From Spinellus fusiger (taxonomy: Eukaryota > Mucoromycota > Mucoromycetes > Mucorales > Phycomycetaceae): DNA of 64,000 nt. Made by a program: the position numbers and the translations under genes. The notes under the pieces are model-generated. The model ran no database searches and was not told the DNA's origin. It was given only the letters and a program-made list of their open reading frames with translations. Below, piece by piece: positions 9,801 through 22,129 of the stretch (its first letter is position 1; each line of letters begins with the position of its first letter). The stretch spans positions 186,001 to 250,000 of the forward strand of contig JALLLS010000018.1 in assembly GCA_025094145.1 (NCBI GenBank), written 5' to 3'.

Positions 9801-12800
9801 GTAAATGCTCAATGAGCTTAGTTCAGTGTATTGTAAAAAAATATTTTCTCTCACCACTTTACCATCCCTGTTTGTTTGTTTGTTTGTTTGTTTGTGTCTA
9901 TCCGTACTGTTCTGTTGAAAAAAAAACCTAGTTTGTGTCTGTATTTAATAAATGAACGTGTGTAGCTCAGGGTAAACTCCTCCTCTTAATAGATGAGTAT
10001 AGGTTTGACAGAGTCAATGCCGCTTTTGTCGTGCATAATATTGTTTTTCTCTTGCTAATTACTTTATGAAAATCATTGGTGGACCTACCTATAAATATAT
10101 ATTCGAATGTATGTCTTTTTGTTTTCTATGAGATTAAGTGTAGTGAGTATCATCGACACGTTGAGAGTTAAATTCATCTGATCAATTCATACAAGTAATA
10201 ATAATAAACCGTATAGGCTTTGCAGATGCATCAATTTAACACAAAGACATTCATTCTTTTTAATATCTAATATATAATGTTTGTAAGTTTAGTAGGTATT
10301 ATTGAGTGAATGGTTTTCATTCTCTGGATTGAATTGCGTGAATTTTAGTGATAAATTTTCCTCTCATCTCTTATTATAAATATAAAAGTTATCTTAATTC
10401 TTGGTGTCGTGAATTACCAACTCGTAGAGCTCCATAATGTTTGAAGATGAATTACCAACTCGAGCTATACAAGTGATCATTCAAAGATCTTTATGATATA
10501 CAATTATAAAATATACACTACGGTCAGGGGTAAACTTGTGGATACTTTTTTCTTTGCTATCAAAAGGTTTCATGGTCCATCACATGCTAATCGATAAACT
10601 AAGAACTGGTTTAAAAAGAAAAGGTGTAAAGGGAAAGCAAAGTTGGGATTGGGAAATAAAATCCTGTTATGAATTATTATTTTGCTATTACCAACAGCTG
10701 TAGGATATACTAAAACTGTCAGTATTGATTTTGCAGGGCAGATGACTCTAATGTTCCAATGAAAACTCGGACCTGAACAAATAGCACAGCTCTCATGTTT
10801 TATTGTTTTTTTTTATTAAATATAGTTCACTTGGTAGTTGATTCTAAAGTAAACATTGTTTGTGTGTTTTTATCTCAAAACGTTTCCGAATCTAAGAATT
10901 TCAAGGTTTCGGAATAATGATCATCATAAATACTTTCTTGTCGAGTAAATACAATTCTAAATGCTATGACTAGAAATAAGTTCTCAATCCAGTTCATAAA
11001 CATAAGAAAGCTTAACTCTGATTTGAATATGGATATACGAGTCTTTTTACTGGGATTTAATACGCGTTCTATTGGCATTTGCCGCTCAAGTCAGAGAATA
11101 ACTCCAATGAATATTCTCGTGGTAACCTGCATATCATTATTTATGAAAAAAAAGGGAAAGATATACTTTATAAAGCATTGAAATAGAGGAACGGAACGTG
11201 AAGTTGAACAATCTAAATATTTTCTACTTTTTTTCTTCTTGGTGCCAAATAGTGTTCTATTTAGGCTTTTACAGACGACCTTGTATTTTTTATTTATTTA
11301 TTTTTTTAAAAAAAAATTCATTGAGTTGGCTGTATTTTATGCAGCAATTGTTGTTGTATTTCCACCTCTTTTATTTATTATTTGTAGTGTGCACAAGTCA
11401 TTAATATAAATACTTTCTGTAGCCACATATAGTAGACTGTTTTTTTTTGGTAACCTAACCCTATCTTGAGGTGATGTTTATTTTTATTTATTTATTTATT
11501 TAAAAAATCGGTCTAAGGGAAAATTATATACCTGGTGTGACTGTATCTGGCAGCCATATCAAATCCTAGACACGTCGTCATGGAGATACCAAGACTAGTA
11601 TGTGTAATATTAAGTACAGGTATAACGATTAATGTACGACACTGTAAAAACTCTGAACACTGACTGTAAATTAGCAAACTCGTTCAGTGCGTACGTGTGC
11701 ACGGTGCACTAAGTTACACATTTCTCGATAATAAATCACTCTCGTGTAATAATTAATCATCTAATACTTTGGGCTTATTGTTATCTCTTCCTCTTCCTCT
11801 TTTTCTTTATGTATATCCATAAATATGAAGTTATCAATAAAGATAAATTAATTATAAATACACACTGAAAGAGAGTTTTTTTTTTTAAAAAAATTACTGA
11901 ACTATTTAAATATAATATCGCAGGTAACATGCATATACCCGCTGCTTGTAGTACACAACTATAAGTTAGACACTGTCACAGATATGCATGCTATAGTTTT
12001 CTTTGTACTAGTTTAATCTTTTGTAGGTGTTTAAATGATTGATTCAAAGTGTGTTGTAATGGCTGTTCAATAAAATGCTGTTTTTTTCTTTCTATTTTGC
12101 GTTGATAAAAATAAGAGAAGTTGAAATGGACACCATCATGCCCACTACAAGACAACTATAAAGATCAACACAGTGATATTCCTGGTTTCAAGCATTTCGA
12201 TAAATGGATGAATTCTCGATGTAATAAAGAATGATATCCCAACTTAATGATCATTTTCTTTGTATTGCTTTATACACAATCTAGTGTAGCCTTACCATAT
12301 CTACTGACATTTTTTTTTGCATACAATTGAATAGCATTGGATTTATTTAAATATACTTATACTCTACCCTGACACTCAAGAATGTATCGATGAATGAGTG
12401 ACAACTTTTACTAAAAGAAAAAAAAGCCTATATATTTTATCCAGGTAATTCTATGACTAATAGAATTTTAAGTATGTGTCTTTATCAGTGGAAAACAATT
12501 TGGTGTACAATTATTTTAAGTCATCTATTCTTCTGAGCTCTCATTAAAAAATTAGAGTGAATCGTCTTGTTTAGTTAATTCTAGCATAAAAAGTATATCA
12601 CATAACTTATTATCTATAATATTATGTCAAATAAAAGATCACATGTACCAAATGCTTTGTTATTTAAATAATAACAATAGTGAATAATAATAGTTTGAAT
12701 AAGTTTACAGTGTATTCACTTTATGTATTGTTCATGACTTTTTTATATGTTGATTTTTTTTTAGTCTATTACTTTTAATAGTCTATTGTCTTTATAATAC

Positions 12801-14990
12801 TTCAAATTTAACCCATTGTCTTGCTTTGTCGATTCTAATCTTCTAGAAACTTAGGCACTATGATCAATTATTATTAGCTTGGACTATTATAGATTCAGAA
12901 CTTTTGAAAAGTTGAGAATCATGGTACTTACTAGAGTTTAAATTACAGAAATAAACAACGTGCTGTAGTAGCGTAGGTAACAGTATTTAGGTTATTGATG
13001 GCTAAAGAATACAAAAAAATAGCCATTGATGACTGTATGTGCTATTAATATATAATACAGTATTATCGGTGGATAAACCATACTCTTTTGCTTCAACAAA
13101 GAGGGCCTTCTATTGGTAAAGAAATAAGAGTTGCTTTCTTTATAATTATATTTATAATTGTTATGATCATGTAGGGTATAGCCAGGTAATCTTAGTGTCT
13201 AGATCGTATTATGCAGCTGTTAATTTATAATGAAGCACCCATTAACGACATTTAGCTTATAGAAAGAAAAAACAAAATTATATAAACTCCTGATACTATA
13301 TCATCTAGATATGTATCCTATGAAAGGTATTAAATAAAACTATACTGGAAGTACTAGCAAGCTTAGCGCAATAGATATGGTTCGATAGTTCCTATATTAT
13401 AAAAACAGAATCTCTTAAACATTTTTCACATGACTAGATCATTGTTTCTTATTTTGAGTTTTTATCAATAAGAAATACTGCTTATTGTTGGATATGCAGC
13501 ACAAAGTATTTAACATTCATGGAATTCCAAACTCATTATTAGAAATAAAAGCTCATCCTTAAAATGGATTACTATTTATAAATTAACTCACATATAAGAT
13601 AATAAGATCTATTGATGAAAAGTGTTGACATCATATAGTAATTTTTACGGGTGATATACTCTCTATGTGCTTTAACATGTTTACAACCATAAAAACACCC
13701 AACATAGCTTTGATATCAAAAGTGCTTCTGTATCTGAATGGGGGAAAAAAGGGAAAAAAACTTGTTTTATTATGCTAATCTTATTTTTTGAATGTTTATT
13801 TACTGGAATCAAAATCCCTAAACACATATTCTCATTTGACCAGAAAGTATCACTTGTTAATCTAATCATTAACTCTGTTATATATCATCCACTATTGTTA
13901 ACTAAACCATAGATTGGCCAGCCTATAGAATGCCACAAAGAGACAGGTTCTTTTAATAGCGACAAATAATATCCCAAATGTATAATTGGAATCCCATTAC
14001 ACACGAGCAACCTTAAAAGCTTGTGTAAACAATTAAGGGTGACTGTCAGATATTATACCTCGTCATGTAATAGTGACAATGATATATACAATAGTCAGGC
14101 CATTAAAGAGTAGCATTATTAAACAGAGAGAGAAAGAGAGATGTCTACAACAATTAGGATTCAGATCCGAGACAAGAGTACTCGGCAAGCTTATATTTCT
14201 GCCTTCTTTTTTTTCTGTTTCTTTAGCCTTGTAGTACTTTAACAAGACCTTTAAAAATGTGATACTCGTATGAAAATATCACATCCAATATAGGCTACAT
14301 ATTATTTTCAAAATAAGTTTGAATAAATTGCACGACAGACTAATGAGTGATCCAAGACCACAGAAATAATACCAACTATTAATATTTTAAATAAGTATTG
14401 AATATTTTCAGTATTATTGAATAGTCATAGACTCTTTATTGTTAAAATTGTGAAATATTCATTATGACCATCAGTAGATACACTGCCGACATGCAACTGA
14501 AAAAAAAGCTATAATAAATGGTAAAGTGAACAATCCCAGCTTTCATTAATCTATATCCAACACTGTTGTACCTTTTATATGTCTATTATTCTTTATGTCT
14601 TCTAATAGTGATAGTAATAAAAAAAGATTTCTATGGAGAATAATAATATGTTTATTGTGAAGAAAACCATTTTTAATTTGCTAGATGGGCTGCAGGACCT
14701 AAAACAAATATGAAATCTTCATCTCAATAAATAAAATAGTGAAAAAGAAAAAGAAAAAGAAATGAATACACCCTAATTCCACAAGTTATGCCATAATACT
14801 GTTTTCAATAAAGGATTATAGCACAAGCTAAAATACCAACAGTCATCTTTATAGTCATACAGTTATGTGTGCTCAAAGTTAAGATGCCAAAAAATGATGC
14901 TCAGGTCATAACTAAAATACTAAATATAGAAACCAACTACTGATATCATTATTAAATAATTTAGCATTAAGTAGACAGTACAGTTTAAAG
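6877..14990. other. AT-rich gene-free stretch, about 8 kb
   Basis: No gene, RNA gene or mobile element could be supported. Contents are simple AT tracts, short poly-T/poly-A runs, a (AAAAAT)n run at 8898-8932, a (TTTG)n run near 9867-9895 and one 14-bp inverted repeat at 8684-8770. Open frames of 60-110 codons here have no family motifs and biased composition. The first few hundred bases presumably carry the ARPC1 promoter. Confidence 0.7.
8684..8770. repeat. 14-bp inverted repeat with about 59-bp spacer
   Basis: Positions 8684-8697 (ATGCATTTACGGAT) are exactly complementary to 8757-8770. The spacer carries several T-rich runs. It could form a hairpin in RNA or be a remnant of a small inverted-repeat element; nothing further supports either. 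Confidence 0.75.
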
Positions 14991-14992
14991 TA

Positions 14993-15706
14993 TTTTTATT
15001 TTTGGGTGTTGGTTGCTATTTGGGCATGTCAGCCACCCTATGAGAACCTTTGAAAAAAAGGGATATACATAGAAACAATTCAAATACAAAAGTGAAAAAT
15101 AATAATGCAAAGAGAGAGGAAACAGAAAGAAAAGAGAATATAAAACCTCAATGAGGGAAAAATAAGGAAAAAAATGAAAAAAATGATGGTAAAATGAGAA
15201 TCATGAATAGACATCCAAAAGGCCATAAAGTCAATAAGGAAACCAGGACACCAAAAAGATAACCGTCATCCCGTGGCGATTCGAAATCCAACGAGGGATA
15301 CTTAGAGCAACTTGGACAATGCTGAAAACAAATACAGCAACTATACTAGCAGCTTCTGGCTTTGCTAAACGGGTTAAGAATGGGTGGTAGAGGAGATATC
15401 GGAGGAGAAGTGAGGATACAGCGTCTGTTGCTGCAGGAGTCTTTTCACTCTATGGCGGCGTTGGCGTTCCCGCTCAACACACCCATCAGCAGCCTCAATG
15501 AGCAAGCTACCAGCTGATGGCTCTACCTTAAAGTCTCGAGTAGACGTGGCTCGATCAATGGCTTGCAGCAGTATTAACAAACTGGGCCAAAGGTCTCGCC
15601 ATTTAACAAAAGACTTAACCGTGCGCGGCAAAAGATTTAGACAATAGTCAATGGGATGAATGTCTTGTGGTGGTGCAGGAACTAGGAAGAACAAGAAAAA
15701 AAGTAA
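14993..15706 (-). mobile_element. LINE 3' fragment fused to Tc1-A copy 1
   Basis: The 3' end of the same LINE family as the copy at 34062-39293: a terminal ACAGTTTAAAG block, about 400 bp of 3' UTR, and the C-terminal part of ORF2 (106 codons, 15374-15694, read on minus). In this copy the ORF2 tail stays open through RATSTRDFKVEPSAG, where the other copies have a stop. Upstream (in LINE sense) the homology ends and, after a short A-rich junction, Tc1-A begins at 15709. The same junction occurs at 40648/40649. Confidence 0.88.
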
Positions 15707-15708
15707 AA

Positions 15709-17036
15709 TACAGTGGGGGTAAAAAAAACAAGGGACGTTTCAAATTCAGACCCTGATTTTAGCCTTAAATTTTATTTTTATATTAAACATTCTTTATTTA
15801 TCGCTGTTCTACTCTAATGTCTACCACATCTAACACCGCCAAACAACCCATGAGACCTCTTGGAAACAGAAAGAAGAATATAGATGACTTCACTCGATGC
15901 CTCATTGCTCACGAGGCCACCGTAAATGGGACCAGCCAGGCTGCCATTTCTGCTAGGTTTGGAGTTTGTCAGCAGTCTGTTTCCCGTATCGTAAAGAGAT
16001 ACAAGGAAAATCGTTGCTTCAAGGCCAAAGAATAGCACTAGGCGCAAGCCCATTCTTAATGAGAGGGACAAGAGAGAGCTCAGTCGCAAAGTGGTAAGGG
16101 ATTCATTCCAGACAATGGATCAGCTTTGCAAGCAGATGACCACCAAAGTGTCTATGAGCACTTTTAGAAAATGATGAAGAAGCTTGGCCTGTTTTCTTGC
16201 AGGGTGGTCAAGAAACCTTCTCTCACTATTAAACACAAGAAGCTGAGGATTGCTTGGGCTAAGGCCCACCTCCATTGGACTGAGGAAGACTGCAAGACAG
16301 TCATCTGGTTCGATGAGTCAAAGTACCAACTGATGAGGACCAACAACTGCAACAGAGTGGTGCAAAGAAAAAAGGAAGGACTGCACCCAAAGAACATCAA
16401 GCCCACCATGAAGTTTGGTGGCGGTAGCGTGATGGTGTTGGAAGGTTGGTGCCTGTGGAGGGCAGTATTGACAGTAGAGAATACATTGAGATCTTAAAGG
16501 ATAACTACTGCCCTGGGCTGGCTCAACTCATGGTACTGAATCCAGTGGTATGTTGTGTTCTTCAAGAAGACAATGCTAGCTGTCATAAAAGCAGAGCTCA
16601 GGCTATGGAAGGCACAAGAGACCATTGCCACTATGGAAGGGTGGCCATCGCAAAGCCCCGACCTCAACCCCATAGAGCATCTTTGGGAGGTGCTTGACAG
16701 GGCCATCAGGAAGAAAATGACCCCAGCAAGCTCCCTTCAGGATTTGGAGGTGCTTCTGTTGCAAGAATGGGAAAAAATTCCCAAGGACATCACAGACACC
16801 TTCATTGCCAGCATAGGGTGGAGATGCAAGGCTGTCATTGAGGCCAAGGGTGGAAGCACCAAATATTAAGGGTTTCCACTCAATAAATCTGTATATAATA
16901 TCCCGTTGACCTTCTCTATACTTCATTCAATTTTCAAGTCTCTACTGTGTGTTTTTATGATAAAGAATAAGTATTTCCTATTAAAGAATTATACCAGGGC
17001 ATAAAAAAATCCATTATTTTTCTAGGTGCCACTGTA
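15709..17036 (+). mobile_element. Tc1-like transposon family A, copy 1 (defective)
   Basis: About 1.33 kb bounded by TA with ends TACAGTGGGGGTAAAAAA and ...TAGGTGCCACTGTA. It encodes a Tc1/mariner transposase broken by frameshifts and stops. Pieces in order: helix-turn-helix start with FTRCLIAHEATVNG (15817-16035), first catalytic Asp in WFDESKYQ (16171-16440), second Asp in QEDNASCHKS, and Glu in SPDLNPIEHLWEVLDR (16555-16869), consistent with the DD34E class. It cannot make a full transposase as it stands. The full-length relative is the inverted copy at 39294-40648. Confidence 0.93.
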
Positions 17037-18418
17037 TTACCGTTGCATTTTAGAAAAGTGCTATAGAACAATTAAGTCTGTATTGGTTATGCTTTGGAAG
17101 ATGTATACAAGTAGTCCTCAGATTTATAGAATAGGATTTTGAGAAATATAACTTTTTATCCCTTAAAATACACTTCTTGTTATTATACTTCTAAGCTATA
17201 GGAAGCTAAAGTGACAGCATTAATAAAGTATAAGTATAGATACACGCTATAAAAGTTATTTAATCTTTTAACCTTATTTTTAATACTGCATTGAGCACAC
17301 ACCATTTTATATCTTAGAACAGTATCTATAAAGAGTTATCCGTTTTAGAATAACATGGAATACTGACAAAGTTAGACAGGGATAATTCCCAAATAAAGAT
17401 GATTGATTGAGAGATGATAGGTAAACAATGCACACTACTTTACATATTGCAGCTTGAGAGTATATCATAAATATACTGTCTAATATACCGATGAATAGAA
17501 AAAAGGTATCAAACAAAAAAGATAGTGTTTTTTTCATGAGATTATGCCATTGTTTAATTTATTATCATCTGCCTTGTGCTTTATAGACAATATATTTATC
17601 ATTGTTCTTAATATTGGTTGGAAAAGAATATACCAGTACTCATTTGTTATACACATCAACAGAGCAATGTCTAATCTATGTTAATGAGATTAGCTTTCAG
17701 ATAATGACAATGATCAATTTTATGTATTTAGAATAAGTTCTAGACATTATCTAGTTTAGTCTAGAGCCTCGATCTATTATTCTTATCTTCAGTTCTGCCA
17801 CCAAGTGCTATTTCCATAGCATATAGTTTTATCATCAATAATCCCCTCACGTGTTCATGAGTTTACTTAAACAGTATCTGTGATACTGTTCATTTGTACA
17901 ACAATGTTCTTAGTGACCTTGTACCAAATCGTATTAAAAAACTAATTCAACATATGATTTAACGTTAAACAGTGACGATGGTTATGTACTTAATATAAAA
18001 AAAAATACCTCATTATTTTTCAGTATTAAGAAAAGAAGACTGGAATTTCTTTTAATGATCAAAAAAGGACAAATAGAATAAGTGTGTAAGTTTATACAAG
18101 AAAGTATCTCAACTGATTAAAGTAACAATAGAATCTGGTGTGACAGACCTTTATTATTTTACTTATGTTTTCTATGGTGCATAAAAAATAAGTGTCCATG
18201 AGAGCAGTTTATTATTGTGAAGACTCAATCATCATTAGTATTTTTTTTTAAAAAAAAAAAGTACTAACACAATATCTTAAGAAATCATTTAATGAAAAAC
18301 TTACAAACTAAGTAATCAAATCAAGTAATCAAACCAAATCAATAAAAATAAAAATAAAAATATAGAACTATAAAAACAACACTGATTTTCTTACACTTTA
18401 TACTATTACTTGAATACC
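17037..18418. other. AT-rich spacer upstream of the monooxygenase gene
   Basis: No gene or repeat is recognised in this 1.4 kb. The last part presumably contains the promoter of the monooxygenase gene; (AAAAAT) runs lie at about 18341-18362, shortly before its start codon. Confidence 0.6.
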
Positions 18419-20345
18419 ATGTCAAATATGGAAGCTATATGTCCCTGCCACCAAATCAATCCTCAAGATGCCATAGATGCCTTAGCTATTGAAGAAGCTA
18501 ATAAATCTAAACCTGAAGCACCTGTAAATCCACATTACCCTGTACCATCTGTTCCAACTCTTTCTATTGAAGAAGTGGCTCAGACTGCACTTGATATGTC
18601 CATAAAAGCTCTGGAGAATCCCTACAAGTTCAAGAAGACTATCCGTCGTGTAGCTGTTATTGGAACAGGTCCATCTGGTGTAAGTTGATCCTACTACTTC
18701 TTCCGGTGAAAGATCATGCTTGGTGACTGTTTAACACATTTATTTTTAGTTAGCCAGTATCAATGCTCTTAAAGAACAGGGCTTGGAGGTCAGAGCATTC
18801 GAAAGAAATGATCGTGTTGGTGGTGTTTGGTAACATATCTATGCATGTTTGGTGTCATCAATAGTTACTCATCTTAATTAATATCTTAGGGCCTTCTCTG
18901 AGACTCCTTCTCTCAAGCCAGAAATGCCAACTAAGTCTCTTGCTCCAGGACCAAGCAAAGTATCTCAAGTCAATGAACTTCAAGAAGAAGAAATCGAATT
19001 GACAGAAGAAATCGAAAAATCACTGCTTAAGAGACACTCACCATCAGCTTGTTATTACGACCTATTCACTAATACACCATACAGTGTGAATCACCATTAT
19101 GGATACCACGATAAGAGTAGCAAACAAGGATATATGATGCATTATGAGCTGCAACAATACTATAATAATTATGCCAAAGACATGAGTATTGATTCACTCA
19201 TTGAATTTTGCACCAATGTCGAGCATGTTTACAAGACCAAAGACAGTGATGAATCAGATATATGGAAATTGGTGCTATGCAAATCAGAACGCAATGGTGA
19301 TAGAGTTAAAATAAAACGCTGGTCTGAAAGCTTTGATGCTGTAGTCTATGCAACTGGAATCCACCAGAACCCAAAAGTACCCGACTTTGACTCTCTCAAG
19401 GAATTTGATACTAAATGGCCTGATAAGTCTATTCATTCAAAGCAGTACAGACGCCCTGAAACATACAAAGATTTGGTAATTATTGATTAAGACTATCTAA
19501 TTGAGAATACTACATCAAGTTAATTATCTAATACTTTGCTGTAGAATGTGCTTATTGTAGGAGGAAATGTTTCAGCCACTGATGTGGCTAGACAACTTGA
19601 TGGAATTGCCAATAATGTTTATGTGTCTTATCGTGGTCCTCATGTTCTTGAGAGTGGCATTCTTAACCTTCTTCGCTCGGGTATGCCAAAGACAACAACC
19701 GTTTTACCTTTGGTGAAAAGTTTCTCAAATATCAACGGTGAGGTGGATGGTTCAATCACATTTTCAGATGGAACAGTTCTCAGTGACATTGACAAGGTGA
19801 TATTCTGTACTGGATTCACAAGCGATTATAGCTCTTTGGAGAAACTTACTGTTGAGACACATGATGAATACAAGCAAAATGGACATGAAAGTTTGGAAGA
19901 GCCAGTGACAGATGGACAATTTGTCCTCAACTCATTCTATAAGATTTTCCTTATTCCTGATCCTACACTTGCTTTTGTGGGCGCCCCCAACCACTTGGTA
20001 ACAATTCCATTCTTCGAGTACCAAGCTAAATTCCTAAGTCGTGTGTGGAGTGGTAAAGCATTATTACCCACGAAAGAAGATATGTACAGCTATACTAGAG
20101 AAGAGAAGCCTGTCTGTTATCCACTAGATGTCAGTTTTGATAGTGAAACACTTCGATGTGAGGCAATGACTGTTTGGGCAAATTACCATGCAAAGGAACT
20201 AAAGAATGACGAGTTACCACCCATCACCAATCATCAAAAACATTCAAAGCATGTTTGGGATAAGGTTCTTCCAACCTATAGAAGTGATTTAGATGAAATG
20301 GCAGCAAAGATAAAAGAGGCTAAAATGACACAATCTTCAGAATAA
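18419..20345 (+). CDS. Flavin-containing monooxygenase-like oxidoreductase, 4 exons
   Basis: FAD/NADPH-dependent monooxygenase-type enzyme; substrate unknown. Exons 18419-18679, 18750-18829, 18890-19475 and 19545-20345 (GT-AG introns of 59-70 nt) give 575 residues. The FAD-binding Rossmann motif GTGPSG sits around residue 82, after an about 75-residue N-terminal extension, followed by the ERNDRVGGVW block. YATGIHQNP and IHSKQYR occupy the FMO-signature area, but the usual F-x-G before the His is absent. The NADPH-site motif reads GGNVSA instead of G-x-G-x-x-G/A. IFCTGFTSDY is the C-terminal ATG-containing-type motif. The start is the first ATG in frame; a TTG three codons earlier is not needed. 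The stop lies 25 bp before a Tc1-A relic, so the 3' UTR probably runs into it. Confidence 0.88.
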
Positions 20346-20370
20346 AGTGGAAATATGGTTGATAATAATA

Positions 20371-21636
20371 TACAATGGCTTGCTAGAATCTTAGATAGAT
20401 TTTTTATATTCTGATGTGCTTATGCAACGGGAAAAACTTCTTTGTCATAAGGATATACGTTAAACATATAGTAAAGACTTGGAAATTGAATGAGATATAA
20501 AGGTTGATAGAATAATAAATAAAATTTTATTTAGTAAAAACACCCGATATTTAGTGTTGCCATCCTTTGCTTCTATATCAGCCCTACATCTCTGATGTAT
20601 GTTTGAAATGAGGTCACCTATAGTATCTTTGGTAATAATTTCCCATAGATTCTCTATAGAGTTCAAATCTGGGCTTTGTGAGAGTCACCCCTCCATAGCA
20701 ACAGCGTTCTCTTATGCCTTTCACATATTGAACTCTTTGCTTTTATGATGGCTGACACTGTCCTCTTGAAGAAAATAATCCATCTTTGAACTTAGTACTT
20801 TGAGTTGAGCCAGATCAGGACAGTAAGTTTCTTTCAAGATATTAATTTATCTTTTGCTGTTTATACTGCTCTTCACAGGCACCAACCTTCCAACACCTTC
20901 ACCAGAGAAAGAAACTCACAACATCACACTACCACCACCAAAATTCTTTTTTGGATTCACCTTTTTTATTAGCAGTTCCTTATTCTTTCTTTGTACTAGA
21001 GTGGTATGGTTGTTAGTCCTCATTAGCTGGTATTTGGATGCATCAGACCAGATGATTGTCTTCCAGTCTTCTTCTGTTCAGTGAAGGTAGGCCTTAGCCC
21101 AAACAAGCCTTAGATTCTTGTGATTAATGCCTAAAAAATATTTATTAGCCACCCTGAAAGAAGACAGGCTAAGATTATTTATGTTTTTTCTGAAAGTGTT
21201 CATGAACACTTTGATGGTCATCTGCGTGCGAAGCTGATCCGTTGTCTGGAATGAATCCCTTTCCATTTCACATTCAACCTCTCTCTTGTCTCTCTCATTA
21301 ATAATAAGCCTATTCCTAGTGATTATTTAACCATGAAGCATCCAGTTTTCTTGTATCTCTTTACGATACGAGAAATTTACTATACACTAACTTTAGATCT
21401 AGCATAAATGACAACATGGGTGATCCTATTTACAGTGGCCTCATGATCAATGAGATAACGAGTGAAGTCTTCAATATTTTTATTTTTCCAGGAGCTTTTT
21501 ATTTATTTATTTTTCAGATGAAGTAGACTTTATAATGGAAAAGCGATAAATGAAGAATGTTTAATAAGAAAAAAAAATAAGGGTGAGGCTATGGTCTGAA
21601 TTTAAAATATACCTAAGATTTTAGCAAACCACTGTA
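20371..21636 (-). mobile_element. Tc1-like transposon family A, old degraded copy
   Basis: About 1.27 kb in reverse orientation with decayed ends (TACAATGG... and ...CCACTGTA). Homology to the copy at 39294-40648 runs along its length, but transposase pieces survive only in short frames: DQLRTQMTIKVFMNTFRK with LVWAKAYLH (21078-21266) and NSIENLWEI with RCRADIEAKDGNTKY (20460-20666). It is clearly the oldest of the three family A copies here. Confidence 0.85.
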
Positions 21637-22129
21637 TATATGGAGTTGCTCTTTCGTGTAATCAATATTACCCCAAAAGAGCAAAATATAAATCGCAAAA
21701 CTCAACATAAGTAACATCTATCCATCAGTAACAATTCCCATCTACCCACATAGTACACAGTACACATTGGATATACCAACTACGGATCCTGTCCAACCAC
21801 CAACCATCAAGCAACCTCCTGTACCAGCACCTGTCAGACCCTTTGTGTCTGAGGCCACCACTGCCACCACCATTCTTAACTCAGACAGCAGAAAACCCAG
21901 ACTACTTACTAAACGCACTCGTGCAAATACCTACGAGTATCAAATGACTGAGATAGAAAAGCCTGATACCTTCACCCAGCAGATGTTGGGTATTTCTGTC
22001 AGATATTCAGAGACAAATGGCAACAATCGGACTCCGCATCCAGGAATTGGGAACGACGTTATTTATCCAAAAATAACCATTCATAATTATTTTACGCTGT
22101 AAAATAAATCTCCAAAAAGCCCAAAGATA
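21637..22129 (+). mobile_element. LINE 5' fragment (5' region and start of ORF1)
   Basis: Matches, in opposite orientation, the 5' end of the LINE at 34062-39293. It shares the CTCTTTCGYGTAAT block, the ATATTACCCCAAA block and the region upstream of ORF1, then the peptide block AKRTRA / EIEKPDTFTQQML, which corresponds to AKRTRA / EVEKADTHAQQML there. It starts exactly at the end of the Tc1-A relic and is cut on the right by Tc1-B. Confidence 0.83.

Noticed and set aside
11449..11465. CCTAACCCT near 11450 as telomeric remnant
   Set aside because: A single short match; no array.
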